A DNA stretch of 64,000 nt from Coleophoma eucalyptorum (taxonomy: Eukaryota > Ascomycota > Leotiomycetes > Helotiales > Dermateaceae), in NCBI GenBank assembly GCA_026120035.1, contig JALRME010000057.1:62001-126000 (forward strand). The letters run 5' to 3'. The position numbers and the translations under genes are program-made. Under the pieces are notes generated by a model, which had not been told where the DNA came from, ran no database searches, and saw only the letters and a list, made by a program, of their open reading frames with translations. Positions within the stretch are counted from its first letter, which is position 1; every line of letters starts with the position of its first letter. This document shows positions 47,882 to 58,045 of this stretch, piece by piece.

Positions 47882-48145
47882 TGTAACGACACAGGTGAAT
47901 CAAAGGCAGGATAGAGGTGTTTGGGAGCACAATAACCTTATATTGATCCGAATCCTATAGGTCTAGTACGAAGGACACAAAAAATATAAAGAGAAAACAG
48001 AAGAAAGACACCAGTTCTAATGATATATCCCCTTTATATGCTTCCTAGGTTCCAAACCGCTCTGACTCTAGTCATACTCGCTTATGTTGGTCATAGGGTC
48101 ATGTAACTTGACACTGAATCCAACTAAGTAGGGTAGGTTCTTACA
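47882..48145 (+). mobile_element. LTR-like repeat copy 1 (solo, plus orientation)
   Basis: 264 bp beginning TGTAACGACACAGG and ending GGTTCTTACA, so TG...CA ends with short inverted termini. It is clearly homologous to the copies at 53065-53360, 53452-53641, 53642-53908 and 54502-54660. The 5-bp flanks do not match, so a target duplication is not visible. Contains the shared core CCTATAGGTCTAGTACGAAG. Confidence 0.8.
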
Positions 48146-48758
48146 TTACCCCCCTCCTTTGGTGACTGTTTGTCCTTAAACAGTGTCGGTAGCGATACGG
48201 TAGGTTTTCGAGGTGGTATCGAGAAAGTCCTACTTAGTATTGTTGTCTTCTATTGACAAAAGAACAATACTAAGGGTGGTAGTATTGTCGATTTTGGACA
48301 ATAGCAAGCAGGTAGGTAAAAGCCAAGAAATTTCTCCTTTGCTCTCTCTCTCTCTTGCTTTCTTTCTTTAGCAACCCAAAAAAATCAAAAATCGTACGTA
48401 TGCCTCTAAGCTTATTGTTTGGGTACTAACTTATGTAGACAATCAATCAACCAACCAATCAACCAACGTAAGATCATAGTCGGGGTGGTTTCGTAGGGGT
48501 TTCGGTCTCGCTAATCATATGTATAGCACAATGCCTATTCCTATTCCCGCCGGCGCGCTCTCGTGTGCCCGCCGAGTCTACTGTATACGGTACTTGCGCC
48601 GTATGAAGGTCTATAGGGAGCATGATTGTGATTTCTTAAAGAAATCATCAAAGAAGTATATATATTGTATACAGTAGAATGCTACTTATGTTCCAGTAAG
48701 TTCCCCTTTCTGATCCCGAAACCCCTCCGACTTAGCTTATACTCTATAGCTACTATAG
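48146..48758. other. Repeat-rich DNA downstream of LTR copy 1
   Basis: No gene. Contains CT-repeats (about 48340-48365), a CAATCAAC run (about 48440-48467), and near 48690-48740 a fragment resembling part of the LTR (CGAAACCCCTCCGACT). Probably remnant retroelement sequence. Confidence 0.4.
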
Positions 48759-48959
48759 TTCGTGGAGGAAAAGTTCGCGGCTCTTCAGGAGTATAGGGAA
48801 GAAGGAGAGGTCCGTGCTACCGCGGTAGCGCTAGATATAGTCCTATTGGTAGCCGACGCGGAGGCTCCAAAGGACCTTGCCTCCTACTAGATGGCTCTTC
48901 TGGAGGAGACTCGGTTCCTACGGGCCGAAACTCGACGCCTCTAGGAGAAAGAGGAGGGA
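48759..48959 (+). mobile_element. Degenerate coding fragment, probably mobile-element derived
   Basis: A plus-strand frame encodes a charged coiled-coil-like stretch (EEKFAALQEYREEGEVRA, later MALLEETRFLRAETRRL) interrupted by two TAG codons at positions where Gln would fit. It sits immediately against the HET relic on the other strand and within the LTR-rich block. It resembles gag-like helical regions, but I cannot name the element. Confidence 0.4.
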
Positions 48960-49700
48960 AAGTATAGCGTATGGTGGCGCGTCCTGGGGAGAGAATGTTT
49001 CGATGGTAAGAGGTCTTGAACTCACGGCCAATAGGCGCAAGCCACTGATTTGGTTTGTGAGTCCCATGATCTCCTTCTGGAGACGCTGAAACGCACCCTC
49101 GCCCTCTCCATATAGCAGCGGCATATTGATGCCGAATAAGTCCATCAGGCAGTATGCTCTGTCTTCGACGCGCGTAGTCACTCTATGGGCGGGCCACCGC
49201 ATCCTTTCGGGCACGCTATATTCATCCGCTCGTTTCAAATAATGCAATACTTCGATAGGTATGGAGGTGACTTCCGATATGGGAGCTGCCAATTGAGTTT
49301 TGGATCCAATTTCGGTCCATAGTGCAGTGTAGAACGTAATGTTACGCGGGGCAATGAGTTCTTGGAGCGTCCAGCCCCGAGTAAACCATCTGCTTGTACG
49401 GAACTCTGGATTCAATGCCGAAGTTGCCCAGACATCTTCAAGATACACGTAGCATACAGTCCCCTCTTGATACTACCGATACATCGAGTTGATAGCTTAC
49501 GTAAGCTCTGCGCTGCATGACTTGTCGATGCAACATGTGTCCACCCAGAAGTAATCCAAACCATCCTTTATGGCTTGTTCTACGCCATACCGAATCTTTT
49601 GAAAGCTAGCCCTTTCCATGGCCCTTCCACTTATCATGTCTCCAAAGCTTACCTCGTCTAATCCCCAGGTATGAGAAAATTATGGCATAGCTGGGCATCA
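48960..49700 (-). pseudogene. HET-domain (heterokaryon incompatibility) relic
   Basis: The minus strand reads as a HET domain: VSFGDMISGRAMERASFQKI, GLDYFWVDTCCIDKSCSAEL, AINSMYR, CYVYLEDVWATSA, SRWFTRGWTLQELIAP, then EDRAYCLMDLFGINMPLLYGEGEGAF. Two stops interrupt it near 49470-49505, one (TAG) where the family has Trp (MYRWY), and there is a frameshift or missing piece near 49655. Recognisable homology ends at about 49060, where the frame runs into mobile-element-like sequence. HET proteins trigger cell death after fusion of incompatible hyphae; this copy cannot make an intact domain. Confidence 0.8.
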
Positions 49701-50839
49701 AGGATGAGTAGAATTCCTCAAGCTGGAACGTGGTACTGTGAATAAGACGCATGTTTCTCCGTCGATGCTATAAATTTGAAAACGATGGAATGCAGAAAAA
49801 TATCGTCCAACTGCGCTCGACACGTCGACTCAAGCACGGTATGATCTAGGCACGCTAGGAGATACGCCTTGCGCTAAGACTTGACGCGATGGTGATATAG
49901 AAAAGACCAGTAAAGACGCTCCAGCAGGTACCAGCATGCGCTCTTATGCCCACACGTGACAAAGCCAGACATAGTAAATCCTATCTAGGCTAATGCACTT
50001 ACTAAGCACTGAAATATGTGGTCCCTCTTATTGTACCGGCGTAACTCCCGGACTACATTCGTTTTCTCTCTAAGTGTCTTTAAAATTTAGAGCCATATTG
50101 TTTCGTAATAGGACCTCTCCTTAAGTGCTCCAGATTTTAGCAGCCTTTAATAGTCGCAATTAAACAGGGGGGGACAGCGGAAGCGGCGATCGATGGCATG
50201 ATGACAACAATCGATAGTATAATTAATCGTACTCTTTTTCTTGTTACTAAGTAGTCTCCTCTAGGAGAAATAGTTAAAGAAAGTAATATATAGTAGTGAT
50301 GCAAAGGCATTAGTTACCTATACGAAGGAGCTCGAAGAGTGTAGTTTCCGAAATAGCCACGACTGACTGTCTACGAAAATTCAAGGGGTTAAACCAGGAG
50401 TATATTACTTTATCCAATCTAGAGTACTGCCACAGCCCCTCCTCAGGTATAAGGGCAGCGGTTACTCGTTTTGACATTTGCTGTGAAGTCCAGAGTTTTT
50501 TACTCTTACGTGGATGGGCTCGTTAATAGGGGATAAGATGATACTCGCTGACATTAACTTTATTATATTTCACGTTTGCATGAGGTATTCGACGTAGATC
50601 AAGCTGAGATGTATTCATGCAAGCTGCATTTCCAACCCTACCAGTTCTATTCCTATTCCGACTTTAACAATTACCATAGCGCCGGCTTAAATTCCATTAC
50701 CCTAGACAACACATCCTTGACAATATAAGCCTCCCATTATAATACCCGTAAACTGCAATTCCACGCTGCAAAATAAAGGCTCTCATAGAACGCCATCGAT
50801 ATCATAGCTAATTAACATACGCTAATTAACATGTTGTCA
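49701..50839. other. Intergenic stretch, AT-rich
   Basis: No gene recognised. Separates the HET relic from the 3' end of the conserved gene at 50840. Confidence 0.5.
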
Positions 50840-51502
50840 TTACGCCGTAACTTGTACCACGGCAACCCGGGCTCCTTCATACCCGGGCTCTTGAGGAACA
50901 TCCCACATCTTTGCTACATAAGGTGCCTCGTGACCATGACAAGGGCATCCAGCCACATGGTCATATAATTCACTAAGTTCTTCATTGGCCTCTCCTTCGG
51001 TAATCATCTTCAATTCCTCCGTTGATAGCATAGCTGGAGGACTCCTCGGTTCGTCTTCATCAGAGGAACCATCCTCATCATCAATCATCTGCGGAGGTTT
51101 TACCGAGGCAGACTCGAAACGGCGCAGCGAGAGCCCCTCATCCTCCTCCTCGTCTTCCTCCCCATCGACTGCCTCATCACTTGAAGCCGAATCTGAATCC
51201 GAGTCCTCGACCAGAGAAGGCTGAGCAGGAGGGCTGGTCTTCCGATCGCGGGAAACCGTCGGCCGCGCAGTACAGACACTAAAACTCACACGTCGCTTGG
51301 AGTTGGTGGCGGGGTCCTCAGGACGGTCCTGGTCATCGCTGATGCTATTCGTCTCGATTTCGGCAAGCCGGAGTCTCAAGTTGTCCAGCGTGAAAGCATG
51401 GCCGAGGACAAATCGAAGATCTCGGTCTGGGCGATCGGCTGCAAGTTGGAGCTTGCATCGGGCTGTATGAGCTAGGGAATATGTTTGACGGGCGGACACC
51501 AT
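50840..51502 (-). CDS. Conserved fungal acidic protein of unknown function
   Basis: A single-exon gene of 220 residues from MVSARQTYSLAHTARCKL (an in-frame ATG 12 codons upstream is less likely because this conserved segment normally opens the protein, from memory of the family). The N-terminal part (residues 1-50) is a predicted helix pair with RDLRFVLGHAFTLDNLRLRLAEIE. The middle is a long acidic low-complexity tract (DSDSDSASSDE, EEDEEEDEG). The C-terminus has a compact CPCHGHEAPYVAKMW motif that could bind a metal. No membrane or signal segment. It looks intact inside an otherwise decayed block. Function unknown. Confidence 0.75.
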   Translation of the reverse strand: MVSARQTYSLAHTARCKLQLAADRPDRDLRFVLGHAFTLDNLRLRLAEIETNSISDDQDRPEDPATNSKRRVSFSVCTARPTVSRDRKTSPPAQPSLVEDSDSDSASSDEAVDGEEDEEEDEGLSLRRFESASVKPPQMIDDEDGSSDEDEPRSPPAMLSTEELKMITEGEANEELSELYDHVAGCPCHGHEAPYVAKMWDVPQEPGYEGARVAVVQVTA

Positions 51503-52232
51503 TTCTTCGGGGTTGCTTGTTCCTTTTGTCTTTTGCAATCTCTCCCTACGGAAAGAAGGATGAAAGTAGGGTACTACTATGGTTCGAGGAGCGATCCTGT
51601 GAAAAGGAAAAGGTAGATGGAAGGCCGGTCGAAAATGAATGGTCAGCAGGATGGGCGATTCTGACGTTACTAATCAGAAAAGACGGGTCCGGGGCGATCA
51701 TACGGGTCCCGATATGTACACCCTATGGGGTAAGATACGTTAAGAATTGCTGACTAAGTACCTCTCTGCCAAAATCAGACCCCACCAACCAAATCGACGC
51801 CATCGCCAGTACTTTTTCGCAAACAGAGAAGCCTAGGTTTATACTTATATAGGTATATAAAGATTTAGTAATATTCTACCGTTATAAAGTATAATAGCCT
51901 ATGACCATAAGAACCTGTGTCGTCACAATAATAGCCTGTTGGTACAGATCAAAAAGTATTATTATAGGCCAAAATAGCCCATCGTATTACCTATATATAA
52001 AGTTTTTCCTTAGTACTGTATGTATAGTATCAGAGTGTTTTGGTATGGAAGGATTCGCTAGTGTAAATAAGAATTGCTCTGAAGGTTAAGGCGGCGATGG
52101 AGGTAGTAGTTATAGTAGAGAAACTAAATAAGATACTTTAATATATATTTTTCGATTGTATAGGTATAGTAGCAAGGTTAAATAATAGCGAGATGTTAGT
52201 ATAACTTCAAGAGTGTAAAACTGCCTCGATTA
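51503..52232. other. Intergenic AT-rich stretch
   Basis: 5' region of the conserved acidic-protein gene followed by very AT-rich DNA; nothing recognised. Confidence 0.5.
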
Positions 52233-52640
52233 TCAAACGTGAAAGCTGTAGATAAAAAGGGGCTCTAAAGGCTTGCCGTTGAAATCCTCCGGGCCTTGAC
52301 TGTAAACCCCCTCTAGAGTAGCATCCGTGGCGTCTCCGGGTTTAGAAGTTCGGCACAGACTCCCCTATAGTACCGAAACCCGAGATACTAAATCGTCGGT
52401 TTTCGGGTGAGCTAGGATTGACCTACGAAGTAGACAGTTGTCTACTTGTATTATACTGTAGGAAAGAAATAAAGGGCTACTTTCTCGCCGAGTATAATTG
52501 TCATTTGCTTTGACACGCTTTGGCCGTACCGTACGATAGTCTGGATTAAAGTTTGGCGGCAGACCAAAATTCCCGATGCTGTACTCTGGCTTGGTGGTTT
52601 CGAAGGGATCACGTAGAAAATCAAAACTGAGAAGTTCTTC
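52233..52640 (-). pseudogene. Unidentified coding relic with one internal stop
   Basis: One minus-strand frame of about 135 codons carries a single TAG at 52365-52367. It reads like real protein: FDFLRDPFETTKPEYSIGNF then GLPPNFNPDYRTV before the stop, and SKPGDATDATLEGVYSQGPE then DFNGKPLEPLFIYSF after it, ending at 52233. It is preceded by another TAG at 52641-52643. It has no ATG near its start. The flanks are far more AT-rich than the frame itself. Family not recognised. Confidence 0.4.
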
Positions 52641-53064
52641 CTAAGGAGTATATTAGAAGTATATACTATCCGTTGTAACTAAAATCAAAACATTCTATTC
52701 AAGAAAACTATAAGACTCGTTTAGCTCTTTAATACCTATAGCTTAACTTATCTCTTTCCCTCTTACTTATAAACTACTACGATACTAGCTTTTAGTACGT
52801 TTGTAGTAAAGCTACTATATCTAAAACCGATACCTAAAGTACAATAAACGAAGTAAAGAGGGTAAGCTTCATCCTATCTATTAGAATTATAGTTAAAGTA
52901 CTAACTTTTGAACTATAGGCTATTATTATAAGGGGAGGCCTAATTAGGCTAGTAATAACGATACTTTTGAAAATAATAAATCGTATTATACCTATAGTAT
53001 ATAAGGTATACGATAAGCTTATAACTCTTAGGGGCGTACTTAGTATCCCTCCAAATAGTCTAAG
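52641..53064. other. Extremely AT-rich degenerate DNA
   Basis: Dominated by CTA/TAT-type runs with stops in every frame, as expected of mutated repeat DNA. No gene. Confidence 0.5.
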
Positions 53065-53360
53065 TGTAAGAACCTGACATGCTCAGAATAGACAATTGGG
53101 AATCCAGATATATGTCATGTGATCAAACACATGTCATGTGACCCAAGACAGTATGCGTAAGCGAGTATGAGCAGAGTCGGAGGGGTTTCGGACCCAGTAA
53201 GCATATAAGAGGGACATATCATGGAATTTGGTTTCTTTCTCTTCTTCTTTTCTTATCTTTTTTGTGTCCTTCGTACGAGACCTATAGGATATAGTCAATA
53301 TAAGGTTATTGTGCTCCCAAACACCTCTATCCTGCCATTGATCAAACCTGTGTCTTTACA
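53065..53360 (-). mobile_element. LTR-like repeat copy 2 (minus orientation)
   Basis: Begins TGTAAGAACC and ends CCTGTGTCTTTACA, the reverse complement of the family termini, so a complete 296-bp copy. Internal CTTCGTACGAGACCTATAGG matches the other copies. Confidence 0.8.
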
Positions 53361-53451
53361 GCGATACCGAATATCCTCTGATACAGATTAGAATCTCGAA
53401 TTAGGATATTATAGTAGGCCGTCCCTAGCGGACGGGATCTTTTTTATATGA

Positions 53452-53641
53452 TGTAAGGACATAGGTTTGATCAATAGTAGGATAGAGGTGTTTAGGAGTA
53501 TAATAACCTTATATTGACTAAATCCTATAGGTCTCGTACGAAGGACACAAAAAAGATAAAGAGAAAACAGAAGAAAGAAACCAGGTCTAGTGATATGTCC
53601 CTCTTATATACTTCCTAGGTCCGAAACCCCTCCGACTCTGG
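53452..53641 (+). mobile_element. LTR-like repeat copy 3 (3'-truncated)
   Basis: Begins TGTAAGGACATAGG and follows the family for about 190 bp, ending abruptly at CCGACTCTG where copy 4 begins. Confidence 0.8.
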
Positions 53642-53908
53642 TGTAAGGACACAGGTTTGATCAATGGTAGGATAGAGGTGTTTGGGAGCACAATAACCTT
53701 ATATTGACTGAATCCTATAGGTCTCGTACGAAGGACACAAAAAAGATAAACAGAAAACAGAAGAAAGAAACCAGTTCCAGTGACATGTCCCCTTTATATG
53801 CTTCCTAGGTTCCAAACCGCTCCGACTCTAGTCATACTCGCTTATGTTGGTCATAGGATCACGTGACTTGATACTGGATAATCCAACTAAGTAGGGCAGG
53901 TTCTTACA
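53642..53908 (+). mobile_element. LTR-like repeat copy 4 (complete, abutting copy 3)
   Basis: 267 bp from TGTAAGGACACAGG to GGTTCTTACA, the best preserved plus copy. Head-to-tail with truncated copy 3, suggesting insertion into or recombination between copies. Confidence 0.85.
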
Positions 53909-54501
53909 CAATGTCTGTGCGTAGTCTTAGCGTACAATCTCATTTACAGTGTAAATAGGTTCTAGGGCTAACTTTTATTTCCTTAATTCTACTACTAGTC
54001 TATTTGGGCGACTAGTACCAAAGTGCTATACGCTCAAGGGCAATTGTACAATACCTCCAAATCTACTATTAGACTTCAATTGAACTACGCTAGTAGATTC
54101 ACTAGTATATTCAGTTATTTCCCTATTCGTACGACTACTCGATAGTCTAGCTACCAAAGGATAGATTATTCCCCTAACATTAGCATCCTCTAGTTATTTG
54201 TCAACCAAGTAATTTTTATATACAAAAAATATAAGTACGCAAGCTTAGCAAAAAAACCCGGTCGTTAGTAACCGAGAGTTAGGGTTAATATTTCATTTCT
54301 TTAATCTCTTCCTATTTCGTACGAACAAAGATAGTATTGGAACATCGTTATATCACCTGCACGCATTTGGAACATCGTTACACGGTATACATGTAGGAGT
54401 ATATTGCTATACCACCTACATATGCATACATTTGGGATATCGTTACACCATATCCATGTGCTTGTGTGTGCTCGGATGCAAACATCATAATAGTATAACG
54501 C
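53909..54501. other. AT-rich DNA with a short degenerate repeat
   Basis: From about 54345 to 54470 the phrase TTTGGAACATCGTTA and variants (TTTGGGATATCGTTACACC) recur three times at about 30-80 bp spacing. No gene. Confidence 0.5.
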
Positions 54502-54660
54502 TAAGCATATAAGAGGGACATAACGTAGAAATTGATTTCTTTCTTCTGTTTCTTATCTTTTTTGTGTCCTTTGTACGAGACCTATAGGATTTAGTCAATA
54601 TAAGGTTATTGTACTCCCAAACACCTCTATCCTACCTTTGATCAAACCTGTGTCCTTACA
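54502..54660 (-). mobile_element. LTR-like repeat copy 5 (partial, minus orientation)
   Basis: Ends CCTGTGTCCTTACA like copy 2 and shares AAGCATATAAGAGGGACAT and GAGACCTATAGGATTTAGTC, but the outer ~100 bp on the left is missing. Confidence 0.8.
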
Positions 54661-55094
54661 AATGTATCCTAGGACTCCGGAGATGTAGTTATATATAGCT
54701 GTAATAAAAGCTATAATGAACTCTAGTAGTCTAGACGTTAGAAACGTGGTTCAGAATATTTGGCAAGATTAAGTTCAGTTGACATAGCCTCTAGTAAAGC
54801 ATCTAGCTCGCACAAAATCCAAGTAGCTTATTTGTTAACGTCTTCGAGTACGTGAGTTGTAATCTATTGGAATATCTCGTAGGGCTTTTTCAGTCCTGTA
54901 TGAGATTTTGTATAGTATAGCTGTAATCAATTGGGCTTAACATAATTGCTTGTGGGTTGGCGGGCTAAGAGTTCAGCTAAAACGTTTCCTAGGTATAGGA
55001 ACCTCAAAAGCGAAATAAAGGCATGTAAATGAGAGAATTAGAAAACTAATTCGGCGTTTGTGCCCCGATATACATTCTTATTAAGGCTCAATAT
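54661..55094. other. Intergenic spacer between the repeat block and the biosynthetic cluster
   Basis: AT-rich; nothing recognised. Confidence 0.5.
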
Positions 55095-56186
55095 CTAGTA
55101 GGCGATCATCGAACCGCTGGTGACAGCACTTGTCTTCCCAAACGCATCCCTAACAAGCTCCTGCGCCCAATTTGGCAACCCCTTCAGCCACGAGATAGGC
55201 GCCGCAGCACTAGGAATAAAAAGCTGCGCACCGCGCCTGCTAATAATCTGCCTCACAATAACCTCCGCCACCTCCTCCGGCATCAACATACTCTGAAGAA
55301 TCTTCGGGTGCTGGCCACTCCTCAATATCCCCTCCTCAATCAACGGCGTGCGCACCCAACTTGGATGTGCAATCGTAGTCTTGACACCTGGCGCCTTATA
55401 CCAGATCTTCAACTCACTCGTAAGGCCCTCATGGAACGCCAGCGCCGCAGATTTAGTCGCCACATAGTCCGCATTAGCCGAGTTCGTCAGGAACGAGTTG
55501 ACGCTCGCCACCGTCACGATGTGACCTTTGTTCTTCGCCACCATGTCCGGGACAAACTGCTGGACTAACCGCCAGTGCGAGAGGATGTTCGTGTCGAAAA
55601 TGCGGCTGAGGAACTCGCTTGGGGTTTTCAGGATTGTGTGAGAGCCAGTGATGCCGGCGTTGTTGACGAGAATCGAGGGATGCCCAAGGTCGTTCCGAAT
55701 TTTATCGGCTGTTTCTGCTATTGATGTAGGGCTGGAGATATCGCACCGGAAGTATGTCAGCAGGTCGGTTGATGTGAACGCCTTGGGCGCGTCCTGCACG
55801 TCGAGCACTACCACGCGGATCCCGTGCAAAGTGAGAGCCTCTGCGATGGCTTTGCCGATCCCGCTACATCCTCCGGTGACGACTGCGATTTCAGAGTCCC
55901 AGTTCCAACCATGACCTGCGTGTATCTGCCAGTTATTTGTGGCCCATGCGTTTAGAGCTGCGTTGGTCTTCCTGATCACACCCACGGCAGCCAGAAAACC
56001 CAGTATGCGTATTAGATTGCGTAGGTTGATGATGTGTGAGAGAGAAGTTGCTTCCAAGGCGTTTTCCCATGTCCGTTCTGGGGTGTACAGTAGCAAACCG
56101 AGAAGAGGACCAGTGACCATTGGCTCGAACGCACATTTGGCGATAAGGGCTAGCCCTCTGAGAGGGAGGTCCACGAGTGCAGGCAT
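55095..56186 (-). CDS. Short-chain dehydrogenase/reductase (retSDR/17-beta-HSD11-like)
   Basis: Single-exon oxidoreductase of 363 residues. A hydrophobic N-terminal region of about 70 residues with membrane-helix character (ILGFLAAVGV) precedes the Rossmann domain, as in membrane-bound retinol/steroid-type SDRs. Cofactor motif VVTGGCSGIGKAI at residues 102-114, Asp129 after the second strand (VVLDV, favouring NAD), NNAG at 175-178, and a catalytic Ser228-Tyr241-Lys245 triad (VASVNS, YVATK). Complete and intact. It is transcribed away from a second SDR across 600 bp and lies at the left edge of the PKS cluster, where it could oxidise or reduce a polyketide intermediate; that role is inferred from position. 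Confidence 0.9.
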   Translation of the reverse strand: MPALVDLPLRGLALIAKCAFEPMVTGPLLGLLLYTPERTWENALEATSLSHIINLRNLIRILGFLAAVGVIRKTNAALNAWATNNWQIHAGHGWNWDSEIAVVTGGCSGIGKAIAEALTLHGIRVVVLDVQDAPKAFTSTDLLTYFRCDISSPTSIAETADKIRNDLGHPSILVNNAGITGSHTILKTPSEFLSRIFDTNILSHWRLVQQFVPDMVAKNKGHIVTVASVNSFLTNSANADYVATKSAALAFHEGLTSELKIWYKAPGVKTTIAHPSWVRTPLIEEGILRSGQHPKILQSMLMPEEVAEVIVRQIISRRGAQLFIPSAAAPISWLKGLPNWAQELVRDAFGKTSAVTSGSMIAY

Positions 56187-56786
56187 GGATTTCTTAGCAG
56201 TCTAATTACAGGAGACAGAGATAATTACCAGAACACCGACAGCCTCAAAAATTTGAAGCTCGAGTGTTACGATGTGAGTCCCATGCCAGTGTGAACGGTA
56301 CTTCACTTGAGTGGCACGGCCATGATTCAGTGGCTCTAGGGAGCTTATGAATACGATTCAGGGACTTTCTGGCTAGGCCATGATTCAGTGGCTCCAGGGA
56401 GCTTACTTAGTACAGGTTAATATAATTTAATCCTTAGCATCTCTGCGTAATACTAGGAGGTTCTACTTGCAGGGGGATTGAGCTAGGGGTATAGCTAGTG
56501 GTATTTTAATATTAATTTGCCGCTTTTACTACTCAAATCACCGTAATTCAACATAGAGGGAACGTGTACAACATACTAGGGAAAATTAATAAAGCAGCAT
56601 TGCCAAGCATCTGACCTACGTAGGCCCTGCGTCCAGGTAGAAAAGGTTAAATTATTGCCCTTGATACTAAATATAAACACGATTCAGGGACTTTCTAGTA
56701 GCCCCACAAATACAGACACCTCACTGTCCAGGGCTCATCGCTGCCACTGAAGTCACTGAAATCATAAAGTGCTGTGGTGATGGACC
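56187..56786. promoter_or_regulatory. Bidirectional promoter between two SDR genes with duplicated boxes
   Basis: Holds two 30-bp near-identical copies (56318-56347 and 56376-56405, one mismatch) starting GGCCATGATTCAGTGGCTC, and two exact copies of ACGATTCAGGGACTTTCT (56353-56370 and 56679-56696). The second copy sits about 90 bp before the plus-strand start. These may be regulator sites shared by cluster genes or footprints of a small repeat. Confidence 0.5.
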
Positions 56787-57905
56787 ATGGACAGCATCCC
56801 CGATTTTCAATACAACACACTCAAAATGTCTTTGTGGGACCAAATTCACAGCCGCCTCATCTTCCAAAGCGGCATAGGCTTCATATACCGCCAACTATTC
56901 ATTCACCCTCCTCTAATCACAGCAGAAGTCAAACTTGACGGCCAAACAGCCATAATCACCGGCTCAAACACCGGCCTAGGATTCGAAGCAGCACGGCAGC
57001 TCCTCCAGCTAGACCTCTCTCGGCTCATCCTAGCGGTCCGGTCCCAAGCCAAAGGTAACCGCGCAGCAGAAGCCCTCCGCAAGGAGTTTTCAGACGCTCA
57101 AATCGATGTCTGGATCCTAGATATGGAAGATCCCGAGTCTGTCTTTGCATTTGCCATAAAATGTCAGACTCTGGGTAGGATTGGCATGGTCATTCTCAAC
57201 GCCGGTGTGCAGAACAAGGACTGTGTTGTCTCGGTCAAGACAGGAAAAGAGCAGACTTTCCAAGTCAACTACTTCTCGACGATCATGCTGGCTGTGCTTC
57301 TCCTGCCGATACTGAAAGCCAAAGGGGGTCTGGTAGGAAAGCCGGCTAGGCTTACGGTGGTGACATCGACGACCGCATATTTTGCGGATTTCGACCACGA
57401 GAAACCAATTTTACCACAGTTTGACGAGAAGTACGATGTTACGAAGTGGTATGCGCGCGAGAAGTTGCTGCAGATGATTTTTGTGAGAAGACTGGCAGCG
57501 CTGGTTAGCTCCGATGAGGTGATTATCAACACGGTTTGCCCGGGGCTGGTTGGAGATACGGAAATCTGGCGTACCTTGAATACAAGTGCTGTCCTGAGGT
57601 ATATGTTCTCGGTTTACTTCGCTTTGTTTGGTAGAAGCTTGGCAGAGGGTGCCAGCACGTACGTTCATGCCGTGGTGGTCGCAGGTCGAGAAAGCCATGG
57701 AGGCTTCTTGAGTGAGTGGGGAGTACGCCCGTAAGTGTTAATCCACGACAATGTGCTTCAACCAAATTTTCGCTGACATTGTGCTAGATATCCGGTTGTG
57801 ATGTATTCAAAGCGTGGTGAGAATTTGGAAAAGAAAGTCTTGAGCGAAACCAGAGAGAAATTCAAATCTGTGAACGTCTCACATGCCTTAATGCAGGATT
57901 TCTAG
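56787..57905 (+). CDS. Short-chain dehydrogenase/reductase (WWOX/retinol-dehydrogenase-like)
   Basis: Exons 56787-57730 and 57788-57905 (phase 2), 353 residues. The nucleotide-binding motif IITGSNTGLGFEAAR is at residues 57-70. LNAG is at 137-140, Ser194 lies in VVTSTTAYF, and the active-site Tyr222-x3-Lys226 lies in WYAREK. VNYFSTIML and VCPGLVGDTE match the extended fungal SDRs frequently found in polyketide and terpenoid clusters. The intron carries GTAAGT...GTGCTAG. An in-frame Met at residue 14 is an alternative start. Substrate unknown; position supports a tailoring role. Confidence 0.9.
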
Positions 57906-58045
57906 TCAAGAGGTTGCAATCAAGTTACCCAATTACAACATCAGAGGCTTCTAATATCATCCAAAAGCAAACAGACCTCCCGGCCTTGAGTTTCTTGACT
58001 TTCAGTCTTTCATTCCCGGCTTCAAAGCGGAAGGTACCTGAGTTC

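Noticed and set aside
47877..48150. Target-site duplication around LTR copy 1
   Set aside because: The 5-bp flanks (GAACC and TTACC) are not identical, so no duplication can be claimed.
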